NCBI RefSeq assembly: GCF_023703325.1
Contig: NZ_JAMQGM010000024.1
Span: 1-64,000 of the forward strand
From: Streptomyces meridianus
GTDB taxonomy: Bacteria > Actinomycetota > Actinomycetes > Streptomycetales > Streptomycetaceae
Length of the DNA: 64,000 nt
Reading direction: 5' to 3'
Shown: positions 18,901 through 26,688 of the stretch, in pieces
How positions within the stretch are numbered: position 1 is the stretch's first letter
Layout of the letters: each line of letters starts with the position of its first letter
Position numbers and translations under genes: made by a program
The notes under the pieces: model-generated
The model's database searches: none
What the model saw: the letters and a program-made list of their open reading frames with translations, nothing else
Told to the model about the DNA's origin: nothing

Positions 18901-19287
18901 GCCGAGGGCGACGTCGAGCAGGCGCGGGCGGCGGTCCGGGACGTGCTGCGGACGGCTGCTCCCTTCAACGACCTGAGTGTGCCGGCCCCGGCCGCCGAGC
19001 TGTGCGCGGCCACGGAGCTGCGCGAGGGGGACGCCGAGGCATCGGCCCGGCTGCTGGGCGCCGCCACCAGTCTGCGCGGGCGGCGGGACGACGGCAGCCC
19101 GCTGGTGCGCGAGCTGCTGCGCGAACTGACCGGCCTGCTCGGGCAGGAGGAGTTCGAGCGCCACTACGGGACCGGAACCTCGCTGACGCAGAAGGACGCC
19201 CTCGCGCTACTGCACGGGATGCTGGGCGAGGACATGTCCGGCCGATCACATGGCGACGTCGGCGACGGCGACGTCCGGGCCGAGTAG
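15973..19287 (+). CDS. AfsR/SARP family transcriptional regulator
   Basis: A 1104-residue large SARP. The N-terminus (about 1-95) is an OmpR-type winged helix beginning MRVSMLGSFEIRDG. It is followed by a bacterial transcriptional activation domain (about 95-245) ending LGVVPSASLRELH. After a Pro/Gln-rich linker (about 265-295) comes an NTPase of the NB-ARC/STAND type with Walker A GPGGAGKT near residue 320 and GLPLAIELAAARLRSM near 497. The remaining 500 residues are helical TPR-like repeats. Such proteins switch on secondary-metabolite clusters or global metabolism. It is 10 kb from the NRPS genes with unrelated genes between, so any control of them is speculation. The GTG start is close to a -10-like sequence. 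Confidence 0.92.
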   Translation: MRVSMLGSFEIRDGSGRPVALGGRRVAMLLARLALSPGTLVPTGTLIDDLWEDDPPGDGSGALHRLVSRARQSLRRHGVEDLTVVSRSGGYELTADPDQVDTHRFEHLAALGRRQLRAGSPTEAGGTLAECLDLWRGAPLMDFAANDFASRAARRLEELHINAAEDNAEAELALGHAARTILELRTLCDAHPLRERPVGLLIRALCATDRQAEALLAYERLRTALDETLGVVPSASLRELHTDVLRGRVGPAGRDTGVPAERGTAPGAATATGPASPPQPQPRPQPGLPSRLTRFVGREAESERLTAAFGTSRLATLYGPGGAGKTRLATEFAARSQETSLGFHGFVELAPVGNGQDLAEYVTAALGLNGPRRPDHSPAGHSAFHQLADALSSRPGLLVLDNCEHLIAQTARFAGQLLARCRELRILATSREPLVITGEVLCRVGPLELPGSPEEAERSTAVQLFCDRARLVRPDFALHADNTAQVVEICRQLDGLPLAIELAAARLRSMSVEQVAGRLDDRFRLLADGSRSSSARHRTLRAMMDWSWDLLSGPERTLARRMSAVPGTMSAETAVAVCADPDVPEDEILYLLSALTDKSLVQVRESPRGAIRYGMPETARAYCRERLLEAGEADRTEAACARHFLDLVERAAAGLRGTDQPECIARLDAEHDNALSALRRAVERDDVEASVRFGLALCWYWVMRGRYTEAAGWLAELLRFGDRIPEQAAALFSAVRLVLPAPVGEDRQAALREAAERARACHAMEVYPLLALIEPKCRQMTGGYEGLVEAAERAVRHDDPWARATGVAALGFAAEAAGDAAVAEEHLGAALDLFRELGDRWSTGQLTMMLSKFRSLRGDNDAALACLREARDAVQQVGSAEDLVQILLRLGTEQIRAGDLDAAGAAFREALHMVRYPMPEYEVLVTTGLGELAVARGRPDAAREHFAQAVAKLGDAVFDQEFLRIEILRGLGALALAEGDVEQARAAVRDVLRTAAPFNDLSVPAPAAELCAATELREGDAEASARLLGAATSLRGRRDDGSPLVRELLRELTGLLGQEEFERHYGTGTSLTQKDALALLHGMLGEDMSGRSHGDVGDGDVRAE

Positions 19288-19512
19288 TGCAGTGGGAGGG
19301 CCCGGATACCTGTGCCCCGCCCACGACCGGCTCCAGGGCTGCGGCTGCTCCGAGGCGTGCCGGGACGCTGCTGATGGGCCGGACCGACCGGCCGTGCCCG
19401 GCCCGTACGGCGAGGGCCTCCGGGTCGAGCGACCCCTGGGGCCGGGTGTCGCCGCGGCGATATGCGCTGAGGCCGGCGGGTCGGTTCCTCACGGCGCTCT
19501 CGCACACGACGG

Positions 19513-20628
19513 TCAGGCGACGAGCAGGCGGAGGCCGAGCTCTGCCGCGTCGAGGGCGACGAGGTCGCGGTTGCGCTCGGCCCACCGGCCCGAGGAAAGG
19601 TCCTCGCGGAGTCCGTTCACGGCCCGCTGCTCGGCCTCGGGCCCGACCCTGGTCCATACCGACACCGCGCGGCGCACGTGTTCGTCCAGGTATGCCTCGG
19701 GCCGGCGCCAGTGGGCCTCGAAGAAACCGTCGGCGCAGTCCCACGGGATGAGCACCGGCTCCGCGCGGCCCCCGATCGCGCTGGTCAGGTCGGCCAGCGC
19801 AGGCCAGTCGACGAGGAGATCGGCGAATTCGGGCAGGTAGTCGCGGGTGAGCCAGAACCGCTGACGCCAGCCGGTGCCACTGGCGTCGTAGGTGAACACC
19901 ACCACACGGCGGGCGACGCGCCGCATCTCACGCAGCCCGGCGATCGGGTCCTGCCAGTGGTGAACGGTGCTGAAGGCCATCGCGGCGTCGAAGGACCGGT
20001 CCTCGAACGGGAGGTTCTCCGCAGCGGCCGCCACGCACGGCGCCGCGCCCGCGGGGCGCTGCGCCCTCATGACCGCCGACGGTTCCACCGCGGTGACGTC
20101 GCGGTCGGGGGGCTCGTAGGAGCCGGTTCCGGCCCCGACGTTCAGTACCGTCCGTGCGTCCCCGAGCGCCTCCCAGATCCGGGCGGCGATCCGCGGCTCG
20201 GTGCGTCGCGTCGCCGGGTAGGCAGACCCGATGGCGTCGTACAACTGTGCGCCGAACACTTGCAGTTGCTCCTCCGGTGTCGTCCTGATCCCCATGGACC
20301 GTGCCTCCAGTTCCCTGTCGATGGCGGTCACCATGGCAGCGGCACGGTCGCGCTGTTCCAGCAGCAGGCCGCGCAGCCGGCGCAGGTGTGCGACCGCGTC
20401 GGTGGCCGGGTCGTCGACCAGCTCCGCGATCTCACGCAGCCCGAAGCCCAGCCGCCGGTAGGCAAGTACCTCCCGCAGTCGCTCCACGTCGCCCGCCGCG
20501 TAGGCCCGGTACCCGGCCGCGGTCCGCGCCGACGGGTGGACGAGGCCGATCTCGTCGTAGTGATGCAGCGTGCGGACGGTCACACCGGCCAGCTCCGCCA
20601 CACGTCCCACGCTCAGGTGCTCCTCCAC
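19513..20628 (-). CDS. MerR-type regulator fused to a SAM methyltransferase
   Basis: A 371-residue fusion. Residues 1-70 are a MerR winged helix (LSVGRVAELAGVTVRTLHHYDEIGLV), followed by the long dimerization helix to about 120. In place of a small effector-binding domain there is a class I methyltransferase (about 135-300), with motif I VLNVGAGTGSYEP, an acidic residue in TAVEPSAVM, and SFDAAMAFSTVHHW as motif IV. The TipA-like region between them reads MGIRTTPEEQ. The natural inference is a regulator whose DNA distortion responds to SAM or to the methylated compound, or a resistance methyltransferase that controls itself. The GTG start lies seven bases after the -10 box, so the mRNA is likely leaderless. 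Confidence 0.88.
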   Translation of the reverse strand: MEEHLSVGRVAELAGVTVRTLHHYDEIGLVHPSARTAAGYRAYAAGDVERLREVLAYRRLGFGLREIAELVDDPATDAVAHLRRLRGLLLEQRDRAAAMVTAIDRELEARSMGIRTTPEEQLQVFGAQLYDAIGSAYPATRRTEPRIAARIWEALGDARTVLNVGAGTGSYEPPDRDVTAVEPSAVMRAQRPAGAAPCVAAAAENLPFEDRSFDAAMAFSTVHHWQDPIAGLREMRRVARRVVVFTYDASGTGWRQRFWLTRDYLPEFADLLVDWPALADLTSAIGGRAEPVLIPWDCADGFFEAHWRRPEAYLDEHVRRAVSVWTRVGPEAEQRAVNGLREDLSSGRWAERNRDLVALDAAELGLRLLVA

Positions 20629-20635
20629 GCCGGCG

Positions 20636-20666
20636 ACTATCCGGCATGACGCCGCGTGAGGGTCAA
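20636..20666 (-). promoter_or_regulatory. MerR-type promoter with 19-base spacer
   Basis: On the minus strand TTGACC (20661-20666) and GATAGT (20636-20641) are separated by 19 bases, the elongated spacer typical of promoters that MerR proteins activate by DNA twisting. The spacer contains an imperfect dyad around ACGCGGCGT. This supports autoregulation of the fusion gene. Confidence 0.65.
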
Positions 20667-20881
20667 CGCTTCGCTCCGATCCGAAGGCCGAACGGAAGCG
20701 GCTGCGGCCGCTTCTGCCGGCCGGCCGCGGGCATCCCGGCTGTTCGGCCTGCCGGTGGACACTCGGTGCCGGACCGGCCGCTCCGGGGATCGGGCGAGCA
20801 CCACGACGTGGGGCGGCCGCTCACCCGTGCTGCCCTGCGGAGTCCGCGGCCCCGGACGCCCGGTCGCGACGCGAAGGCCGC

Positions 20882-21526
20882 TCAGCGATTGAGGAAGGCC
20901 AGCACCGCCAGCACCCGCCGGTGGCCCGAACCCGAGGGCGGCAGGCCGAACTTGGTGAAGATGTTGCCGATGTGCTTGCTCACCGTGGGCACCGACAGTT
21001 CGAGCCGGTCGCAGATCTCGGCGTTGTCCAGGCCCTCGGCCATCAGCCCGAGCACCGCCCGTTCCCGCTCGGTGAGCGCTTCCAGCGGGTCGAACACGGA
21101 CTGCCGGCTCATCAGCTGGGTGATGACCTCCGGGTCGAGTGCGGTTCCGCCGGCGGCCACCCGGCGCAGCGCGGCGGTGAACTCGGAGACGTCCCCCACC
21201 CGGTCCTTGAGCAGGTAGCCGACGCCCCCGGCGCCCTGGCCGAGCAGTTCGGTGGCGTATCGGCTCTCCACGTGGGCGGACAGCACCAGGACCGGGAAAC
21301 CGGGGCGTTTCCGGCGCAGTTCGACGGCGGCGCGCAACCCCTCGTCCCGGTGGGTGGGCGGCAGCCGCACGTCGACGACCGCGGCGTCCGGGGCGTGCTC
21401 CGTCACCAGGTCGGCCAGCCCCTCGGCGTGGTCGACGGCCGCGACGACCTCGATGCCCTCGGTGCGCAGCAGCAGGACGAGCCCCTCCCGGAGCAGAGCG
21501 TCGTCTTCGACTATCAGGACTCGCAT
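20882..21526 (-). CDS. NarL/LuxR family response regulator
   Basis: A 214-residue response regulator. The receiver domain (1-120) has the acidic pocket VEDD, the phospho-acceptor Asp in AVVDVRLPP near residue 51, and the conserved Lys in YLLKDRV near 105. A LuxR-type helix-turn-helix fills about 148-205 (LTEREREV-like LTERERAVLGLMAEGLDNAEI). Its ATG lies 13 bases inside the upstream histidine kinase gene, so the two are co-translated. The pair is divergent from an ABC transporter, which is the likely regulatory target. The frame is open far upstream, but the receiver N-terminus MRVLIVEDD fixes the start. Confidence 0.93.
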   Translation of the reverse strand: MRVLIVEDDALLREGLVLLLRTEGIEVVAAVDHAEGLADLVTEHAPDAAVVDVRLPPTHRDEGLRAAVELRRKRPGFPVLVLSAHVESRYATELLGQGAGGVGYLLKDRVGDVSEFTAALRRVAAGGTALDPEVITQLMSRQSVFDPLEALTERERAVLGLMAEGLDNAEICDRLELSVPTVSKHIGNIFTKFGLPPSGSGHRRVLAVLAFLNR

Positions 21527-22827
21527 GGCAGTTCCACCCGTATCGTCGTGGGACCGCCCGGCGGGCTGGTCACCTGGGTCGTTCCGTCGAAGGCCGCCAC
21601 CCGGCGGCGGATGCCGGCCAGGCCGGTGCCGCCCCCGTGCTCGGTGGCGCCGCCGCGGCCGTCGTCGGCGACCTCCACCCGCAGCACCGCCCCCACGCGG
21701 CCGAGGTGGACGCTCACCAGCTTCGCCCCGCTGTGTTTGGCGGCATTGCTGAGGGATTCCGCGACGACGTGATAGGCGGCGACCTCCACCGCGGCCGGTG
21801 CGCGGGCCAGGTCGCCCAGGTGCAGGGTGCAGGGCACCGGGGAACGGGCGGCCAGTGAGGACACCGCGCCGGCCAGGCCCCGGTCGGCGAGGATTGGCGG
21901 GTAGATGCTGCGGACCACGTGGCGCAGTTCGGCCAGCGCCTCCTCGGCCGCGGTCTGGGCGACGGCGATCAGCTCCCGCGCCTTGGCCGGATCCGTGTCC
22001 ATCAGCCGCTCGACGATGCCCAGATGCATGCGCACCGCCACCAGACGGTTCTGGGTGCTGTCGTGCAAATCCCGCTCGATGCGGCGCAGTTCCGCTGAGT
22101 GCGCCTCGAGGGCGCCGGTCCGAGAGGTGGTGACCTCCTCGAGCCGGGCGGCGAGCCGGGCCTTTCCGCCGGCCGTCAGCAGGTGCTGCGCGCAGCGGGC
22201 GTGCAGCAGCGCGGCCCGTGGGACGAGGAAGAGCAGCAGGGCCAGATAGACGGCGCCGAACGGGACGGCCGCGAGGGCTGCGGGCCAGGAATCGACGGGA
22301 TAGCCGGCGGGGGTCACGGCCAGGCCGTCGGGCAGTGCCCACCACCACAGCGGGACCGTGGCGCAGACCAGGACGCCCGTGGACGGGATGAGGGTGACCA
22401 TGCCGAGGAGCAGCCCGGCCGGCGCCTGGACGACGGCCCAGCCCGCCTGGCGGCGGATCATCGCGAGGTCCCGGCGGCCGTGCTGCGGGCCCGGGCCTCC
22501 GGTCGAGCCTCGCTTCCCGGCGAGAAGTGCGGCGCTCGCGGCGAGTTCCCGCTCCGAAATGCAGTGGAGCTTTTTCACGAGAAACGAGACCAGCGGCATT
22601 CCGGCGCCGGTGACGAACAGCGCGGATCCCAGCGCGAGGCCGATCACGAGAAACCAGGACACGAATGCCGAGGAAAGAGCGCGCAGCACATACCGGATAT
22701 CGGCCCGCAGGGACCACAGCCTGCCCAGCAGCCTGTCCCGCTTTCTTTTCCCCGGAATGCTCCGCGCGCTTTTCCGCCCGGCATCGGGCCGTTCGCCCGC
22801 GCGGGCCCCCCGGGCCTCTGTCGCCAT
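21514..22827 (-). CDS. HisKA_3-type sensor histidine kinase
   Basis: A 437-residue membrane sensor kinase of the NarL-partner family. After a basic N-terminus it has two membrane segments around residues 48-80, and two more around 140-215. The dimerization/phospho-acceptor motif is ERDLHDSTQNRLVAV (His of HDSTQ) near residue 253, and the ATPase domain has SLSNAAKHSGA (N box) and VADDGRGGA (G1 box). The short outside loops suggest an intramembrane or envelope-stress sensor of the LiaS/BceS kind. The open frame extends upstream, but MATEARGARAGE at 22827 is chosen because the preceding residues lie over the divergent promoter region. Confidence 0.88.
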   Translation of the reverse strand: MATEARGARAGERPDAGRKSARSIPGKRKRDRLLGRLWSLRADIRYVLRALSSAFVSWFLVIGLALGSALFVTGAGMPLVSFLVKKLHCISERELAASAALLAGKRGSTGGPGPQHGRRDLAMIRRQAGWAVVQAPAGLLLGMVTLIPSTGVLVCATVPLWWWALPDGLAVTPAGYPVDSWPAALAAVPFGAVYLALLLFLVPRAALLHARCAQHLLTAGGKARLAARLEEVTTSRTGALEAHSAELRRIERDLHDSTQNRLVAVRMHLGIVERLMDTDPAKARELIAVAQTAAEEALAELRHVVRSIYPPILADRGLAGAVSSLAARSPVPCTLHLGDLARAPAAVEVAAYHVVAESLSNAAKHSGAKLVSVHLGRVGAVLRVEVADDGRGGATEHGGGTGLAGIRRRVAAFDGTTQVTSPPGGPTTIRVELPCES

Positions 22828-22945
22828 GCCCCGGACACTACCGCCGAACGGCGGTCGAACACCTGATCCGGGGGCATTTCCGGCCACTCTGAACTGCCTC
22901 CCGAGGGCGTCCGGAGCCGCGGTCGAACGCCTGGTGGAGAGCCTG

Positions 22946-22964
22946 CTCCACCGTTCCGGTGGAG
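22946..22964. promoter_or_regulatory. Inverted repeat between divergent kinase and ABC operons
   Basis: CTCCACCG-TTC-CGGTGGAG is a perfect 8-bp inverted repeat in the 200-base region between the histidine kinase and the ABC transporter genes. Position and symmetry make it a candidate response-regulator site. It has no other obvious role. Confidence 0.4.
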
Positions 22965-23026
22965 CCAGGTATGCGTTGTGTCGTTCCCGAATCCGGTGAT
23001 AACGTCCCGTCGACATCGGGCAAGAA

Positions 23027-23839
23027 ATGCTTTTCCTCGGGGGCCGATCCGTGAAGAACCGTCTGACCTTTCCTTCCCGGACACCTGGGGGAACGGAATC
23101 ACCGGCCGGCGGCAGCGGTGCTCTGGCACTGCACGAAGTGACCAAGCACTATGGGTCGGGCGAGAACAGGACTCAAGCGCTCAAGGGTATTTCCGTAGAA
23201 CTGGCCAGGGGTTCGTTCACTGCGGTAATGGGGCCCTCGGGCTCGGGCAAGAGCACCTTCCTGCACTGCGCCGCCGGGCTCGACCGGCCCAGCAGCGGCG
23301 AGGTGTGGCTGGGCGGGACACCCCTGTCGGGGATGCGGGAGAGCCGGCTCACCCGGCTGCGCCGGGACCGGATCGGTTTCGTCTTCCAGGCCTACAACCT
23401 GCTCCAGGCCCTCGACGTGCGCGACAACATCACCATGCCGCTGCGGCTGACGGGCGAACGCGTCGATCCCGCCTGGTTCGACGAGGTGGTGGAGCGCGTC
23501 GGTCTCACGGGCCGGCTGCACCACCGTCCCGCTCAACTGTCCGGCGGCCAGCAGCAGCGGGTCGCGGTGGCCCGCGCCCTCATCACCCGTCCCGACGTGA
23601 TCATGGCGGACGAGCCGACCGGGGCGCTCGACTCCCGCACCGGTGCGCAGGTGCTGACGCTGCTGCGCGACCTCGTGGAGGAGCTCGGCCAGACCGTGCT
23701 GATGGTCACCCACGACCCGCTCGCCGCCGCCCACGCCCAGGAGGTGCTGTTCCTCGCCGACGGCCTCGTCGTCGACCGGCTGATGGCGCCGACCGCGCAC
23801 GCCGTGGCCGGGATCATGACCGAACTCGGGGACCGGTGA
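23027..23839 (+). CDS. ABC transporter ATP-binding protein, MacB/LolD type
   Basis: A 270-residue ATPase with Walker A GPSGSGKS near residue 69, a Q-loop in FVFQAYNLLQ, the ABC signature LSGGQQQR near 168, Walker B VIMADEPTGAL near 191 and the H-loop VTHD. It belongs to the type VII (MacB/BceA/FtsE-like) family that works with FtsX-type permeases in mechanotransmission, commonly for peptide-antibiotic resistance or lipoprotein export. The N-terminus before LALHEVTK is about 30 residues longer than usual, and a GTG at 23051 is an alternative start. It is followed after three bases by the permease. Confidence 0.92.
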   Translation: MLFLGGRSVKNRLTFPSRTPGGTESPAGGSGALALHEVTKHYGSGENRTQALKGISVELARGSFTAVMGPSGSGKSTFLHCAAGLDRPSSGEVWLGGTPLSGMRESRLTRLRRDRIGFVFQAYNLLQALDVRDNITMPLRLTGERVDPAWFDEVVERVGLTGRLHHRPAQLSGGQQQRVAVARALITRPDVIMADEPTGALDSRTGAQVLTLLRDLVEELGQTVLMVTHDPLAAAHAQEVLFLADGLVVDRLMAPTAHAVAGIMTELGDR

Positions 23840-23842
23840 CCC

Positions 23843-26407
23843 GTGTTCGCTCTCGCCTGGAAGACCCTGCGGGCCCGCAAGGCCTCCTTCGCCGGCGTGT
23901 TCGTCGCGCTGCTGTGCGGCTCCGCCGTCATGACCGCCTCCGGCGTGCTCGCCGAATCGGGGCTGCGCGTGTCCGTCCCCGCCGAGCGCTACGCCGGCGC
24001 CCGGCTGGTCGTGGGCGCGGACCGGACCCTGCGGATCCCCGGTGGTGACTTCACCGTCGCCGAACCGCTGCCCGAGCACCGCCCGTTGGCGGCCCGGACC
24101 GTTCACGACGTCGCCGCCGTCCCCGGGGTCCGCACCGCCGTCGGCGACTACGACGTCGAGGTCGCGGTCACGCCCGTCACGGACCGGTCGGGCGCCGCCC
24201 GCACCACCCCCTCGTCGGGCCACGCCTGGGACTCCGCGGCCCTCGCCCCGCTCCGCCTGACGGACGGCCACCCTCCCCGGTCACGGGACGAGATCGTCGT
24301 CGAGTCCGCTCTGGCCCGCGCCGCGGGACTGCGGACCGGGGACGAGGTGCGCGTCACGCGGGCGTCCGTGCCCGCCGTGTACCGGGTGAGCGGCATCGCC
24401 GCGTCGCCGGCCGGCGACGCGTGGAAGCGCACCCTGGCCGTCTACTTCACGCCCGCCGAGGCGGCACGGCTGTCCGGCCATCCCGGACGCCCCGACGCCG
24501 TCGGGGTCGTCTCCGACCGCGGCACCGACACCGCCGCGCTGGCCGCGGCCGTGCAACGCGCCGCGGGGAGCGGCACCGTCACCCACGGCGGGGACGACGC
24601 CGCCCGGATCGAGTTCCCCGACGTCGGCGCCTCCCGCGACCTGCTGTTCCTCGTCGCCGCCTCCTTCGGCGGTACGGCCGTCCTCATCGCGGTCTTCGTG
24701 GTGGCCGGCACCCTGGCCCTCTCCGTCGGCCGGCGCCGGCGGGAGTTCGCCGTGCTCCGCGCCATCGGCTCCACCCCGTCCCAGATCTACCGGATGGTCG
24801 TCGCGGAGTCGGTGCTGGTCGCGCTGATCGGCGGCGTGCTGGGCTGCCTGCCGGGCGTGCGGCTCGCCGAAGCGATGCGGGGGCTGTTCGCCCGCTTCGG
24901 TGCGGTGCCCGAGGACCTGCCGATCGTGATCGGCCCCGCCCCGTTGGCCGGCGCCGTCCTGCTGACCGTGCTGACCGCGGTGGTCGCCGCGCTCGCCGCC
25001 GCCCGCCGCCCGGCCCGGCTCAACCCGGTGGACGCCCTCGGCGAGGCCGCCGTCGAGCCCGCCACGCTGCCCGGCTGGCGGCGGACGCTGGGCCTGCTCT
25101 GCCTGGTGTGCGGCGCGGGCGCGGCGATGTCGCCGCTGTACGTGCGCAGCGAGGTGGGCGCCGCGGGCACCGGCAGCGCCGCGCTGCTGTGCGTCGTCGG
25201 CCTGGCCCTGCTGGGCCCTGCCGTGGTCCGGGTGTGGGTCGCCGTGACCGCGCCGCTGCTGCGCCGGCTGCCGGTCAGCGGGTTCCTGGTGGTGGCCAAC
25301 ACCAACGCCGGGCTGCGCCGGGCCGGTTCGGCAGCGATGCCGCTGGTCCTGGCCATCGGGTTCACGCTCACCATGGTCTACACGCAGACGACCCTGGCCG
25401 CGGCCTCCGAGCGGCAGGTCGACCAGGGCCTGACCGCGGACCTACTGCTCGCCGACAACGGCTCCGGCGGGATCGCCCCCGCGGTGGCGGACGAGGTCCG
25501 GCGCACGCCCGGAGTGGCCGCCGCGGTGACCGTCACCGACACCAAGGTGTTCGTGCCCTTCACCGTCTTCGAGGACAAGGACCTGGCGGGCTTCAGCGCC
25601 CGCGCCGTCGGCACGGACGGCCTGACGCGGACCATGGACCCGGGCGTCGTCGACGGCAGCCTGAAGGACCTGCGCGGCCCCGGCACGGTGGCCGTCGAGC
25701 ACTCGCAGGCCGAACTCCTCGGCACCGGCGTGGGCGACCGGCTGGACGTCCGCCTCGGCGACGGCGCCCCGGCCCGGCTGCGGATCGTCGCCACCTACGA
25801 ACGCGGCCTGGGATTCGGGGACATGACGCTGCCGCAGGAGGCCGTCGCCGGGCACACGACGGAGGCGCCCGGCCGGCTGCTGGTGCGCGCCGAGGAGGGC
25901 CGGGACCCGGCGGACGTCGCCGCGGCGCTGCGCTCGCTGGCCGCGGAGCATCCGAGCCTGTCGCTGCTCGACCGGAAACAGTTCGCGGACGGCGCCCGCG
26001 CGGAGTCCGTCCTCAACGCGTGGATCAACTTCACGGGCCTCGCCGTGATCCTCGGCTACCTCGCCGTCTCCGTGGTCAACACGCTGGTCGTCGCCACCTC
26101 CGCCCGCTCCCGGGAGTTCGCCCTGATGCGGCTGGTGGGGGCCACCCGGCGGCAGGTCATGCGCACGCTGCGGCTGGAGGCGGGCCTGGTCTGCGCCCTG
26201 GCCGTGGCGCTCGGCTCGCTGGTGGCCGCGGTACCGCTGGGCGCGCTCGGGACCGGGTTCCTCGGCAGCCCGGTGCCCGCCGGAACCCCGGCGGTGTACC
26301 TGGCCGTGGTAGCGGTCGCGGTCCTGCTGGGCCTGGGATCGGTCGCGGTGCCGGTCCGCCTCGCCCTGCGCATCGCCCCGGTGGAGGCCATCGGCGTCCG
26401 CGAATGA
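23843..26407 (+). CDS. FtsX-like ABC permease
   Basis: An 854-residue permease with the duplicated FtsX/MacB layout of actinobacteria. It has one N-terminal helix, a large extracytoplasmic domain (about 35-260), three helices (about 265-390), a linker with two or three more helices, a second extracytoplasmic domain (about 530-710), and three C-terminal helices ending RIAPVEAIGVRE. The cytoplasmic coupling motif REFAVLRAIGSTPSQIYRMV is repeated later as REFALMRLVGATRRQVMRT. The GTG start is three bases after the ATPase stop. With the divergent two-component system it forms a likely envelope-stress or antimicrobial-peptide resistance unit. Confidence 0.92.
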   Translation: MFALAWKTLRARKASFAGVFVALLCGSAVMTASGVLAESGLRVSVPAERYAGARLVVGADRTLRIPGGDFTVAEPLPEHRPLAARTVHDVAAVPGVRTAVGDYDVEVAVTPVTDRSGAARTTPSSGHAWDSAALAPLRLTDGHPPRSRDEIVVESALARAAGLRTGDEVRVTRASVPAVYRVSGIAASPAGDAWKRTLAVYFTPAEAARLSGHPGRPDAVGVVSDRGTDTAALAAAVQRAAGSGTVTHGGDDAARIEFPDVGASRDLLFLVAASFGGTAVLIAVFVVAGTLALSVGRRRREFAVLRAIGSTPSQIYRMVVAESVLVALIGGVLGCLPGVRLAEAMRGLFARFGAVPEDLPIVIGPAPLAGAVLLTVLTAVVAALAAARRPARLNPVDALGEAAVEPATLPGWRRTLGLLCLVCGAGAAMSPLYVRSEVGAAGTGSAALLCVVGLALLGPAVVRVWVAVTAPLLRRLPVSGFLVVANTNAGLRRAGSAAMPLVLAIGFTLTMVYTQTTLAAASERQVDQGLTADLLLADNGSGGIAPAVADEVRRTPGVAAAVTVTDTKVFVPFTVFEDKDLAGFSARAVGTDGLTRTMDPGVVDGSLKDLRGPGTVAVEHSQAELLGTGVGDRLDVRLGDGAPARLRIVATYERGLGFGDMTLPQEAVAGHTTEAPGRLLVRAEEGRDPADVAAALRSLAAEHPSLSLLDRKQFADGARAESVLNAWINFTGLAVILGYLAVSVVNTLVVATSARSREFALMRLVGATRRQVMRTLRLEAGLVCALAVALGSLVAAVPLGALGTGFLGSPVPAGTPAVYLAVVAVAVLLGLGSVAVPVRLALRIAPVEAIGVRE

Positions 26408-26410
26408 GCC

Positions 26411-26444
26411 GGCGCCGGCCGGACACCCCCGGCCGGCCGGCGCC
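26411..26444 (+). terminator. Hairpin after the FtsX-like permease
   Basis: GGCGCCGGCCGG (26411-26422) pairs perfectly with CCGGCCGGCGCC (26433-26444) four bases after the permease stop codon. Confidence 0.8.
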
Positions 26445-26469
26445 ACCTACCCCGGTTCTCCTCAAGCGG

Positions 26470-26520
26470 GTGCTGCAAGTTCGCATCCTGCCGGGACGCC
26501 GGCGCAAACGCCATTGGTCC
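26470..26520 (+). other. Possible degenerate tRNA 3'-end-like sequence
   Basis: The stretch GCAAGTTCGCATCCTGC (26478-26494) looks like a T-arm with a five-base stem that has one mismatch and a TTCGCAT loop, in which the normally invariant A58 is C. No complete cloverleaf could be built around it. It sits between the ABC operon and a block that lacks link to its neighbours (26.7-29.6 kb), so it may be an old attachment-site remnant or chance. Confidence 0.15.
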
Positions 26521-26688
26521 GGGGCGGTTGGCATCAGGTTCTGACATCGACGGCAACGGTCAGCCCGGGCGGAGACGCCTCTTGAGCAGCTGACCCATGT
26601 GGCTGATCGCCCACGCTGTGTGTTCCACATGACGTGCGCATGAACGTCCTTCGCGGTGCTGGTCTCGGGGCGGATCTCGAGCACAGCG

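Noticed and set aside
15973..19287. The large SARP as pathway-specific activator of the NRPS cluster
   Set aside because: It is more than 10 kb from the cluster, with a terminator, a fusion regulator, a two-component system, ABC genes and a vapBC between, and no shared motif was found.
26470..26520. An intact tRNA gene
   Set aside because: Only a T-arm-like piece is seen. The stem has a mismatch, the loop lacks A58, and no acceptor or anticodon stems could be built.
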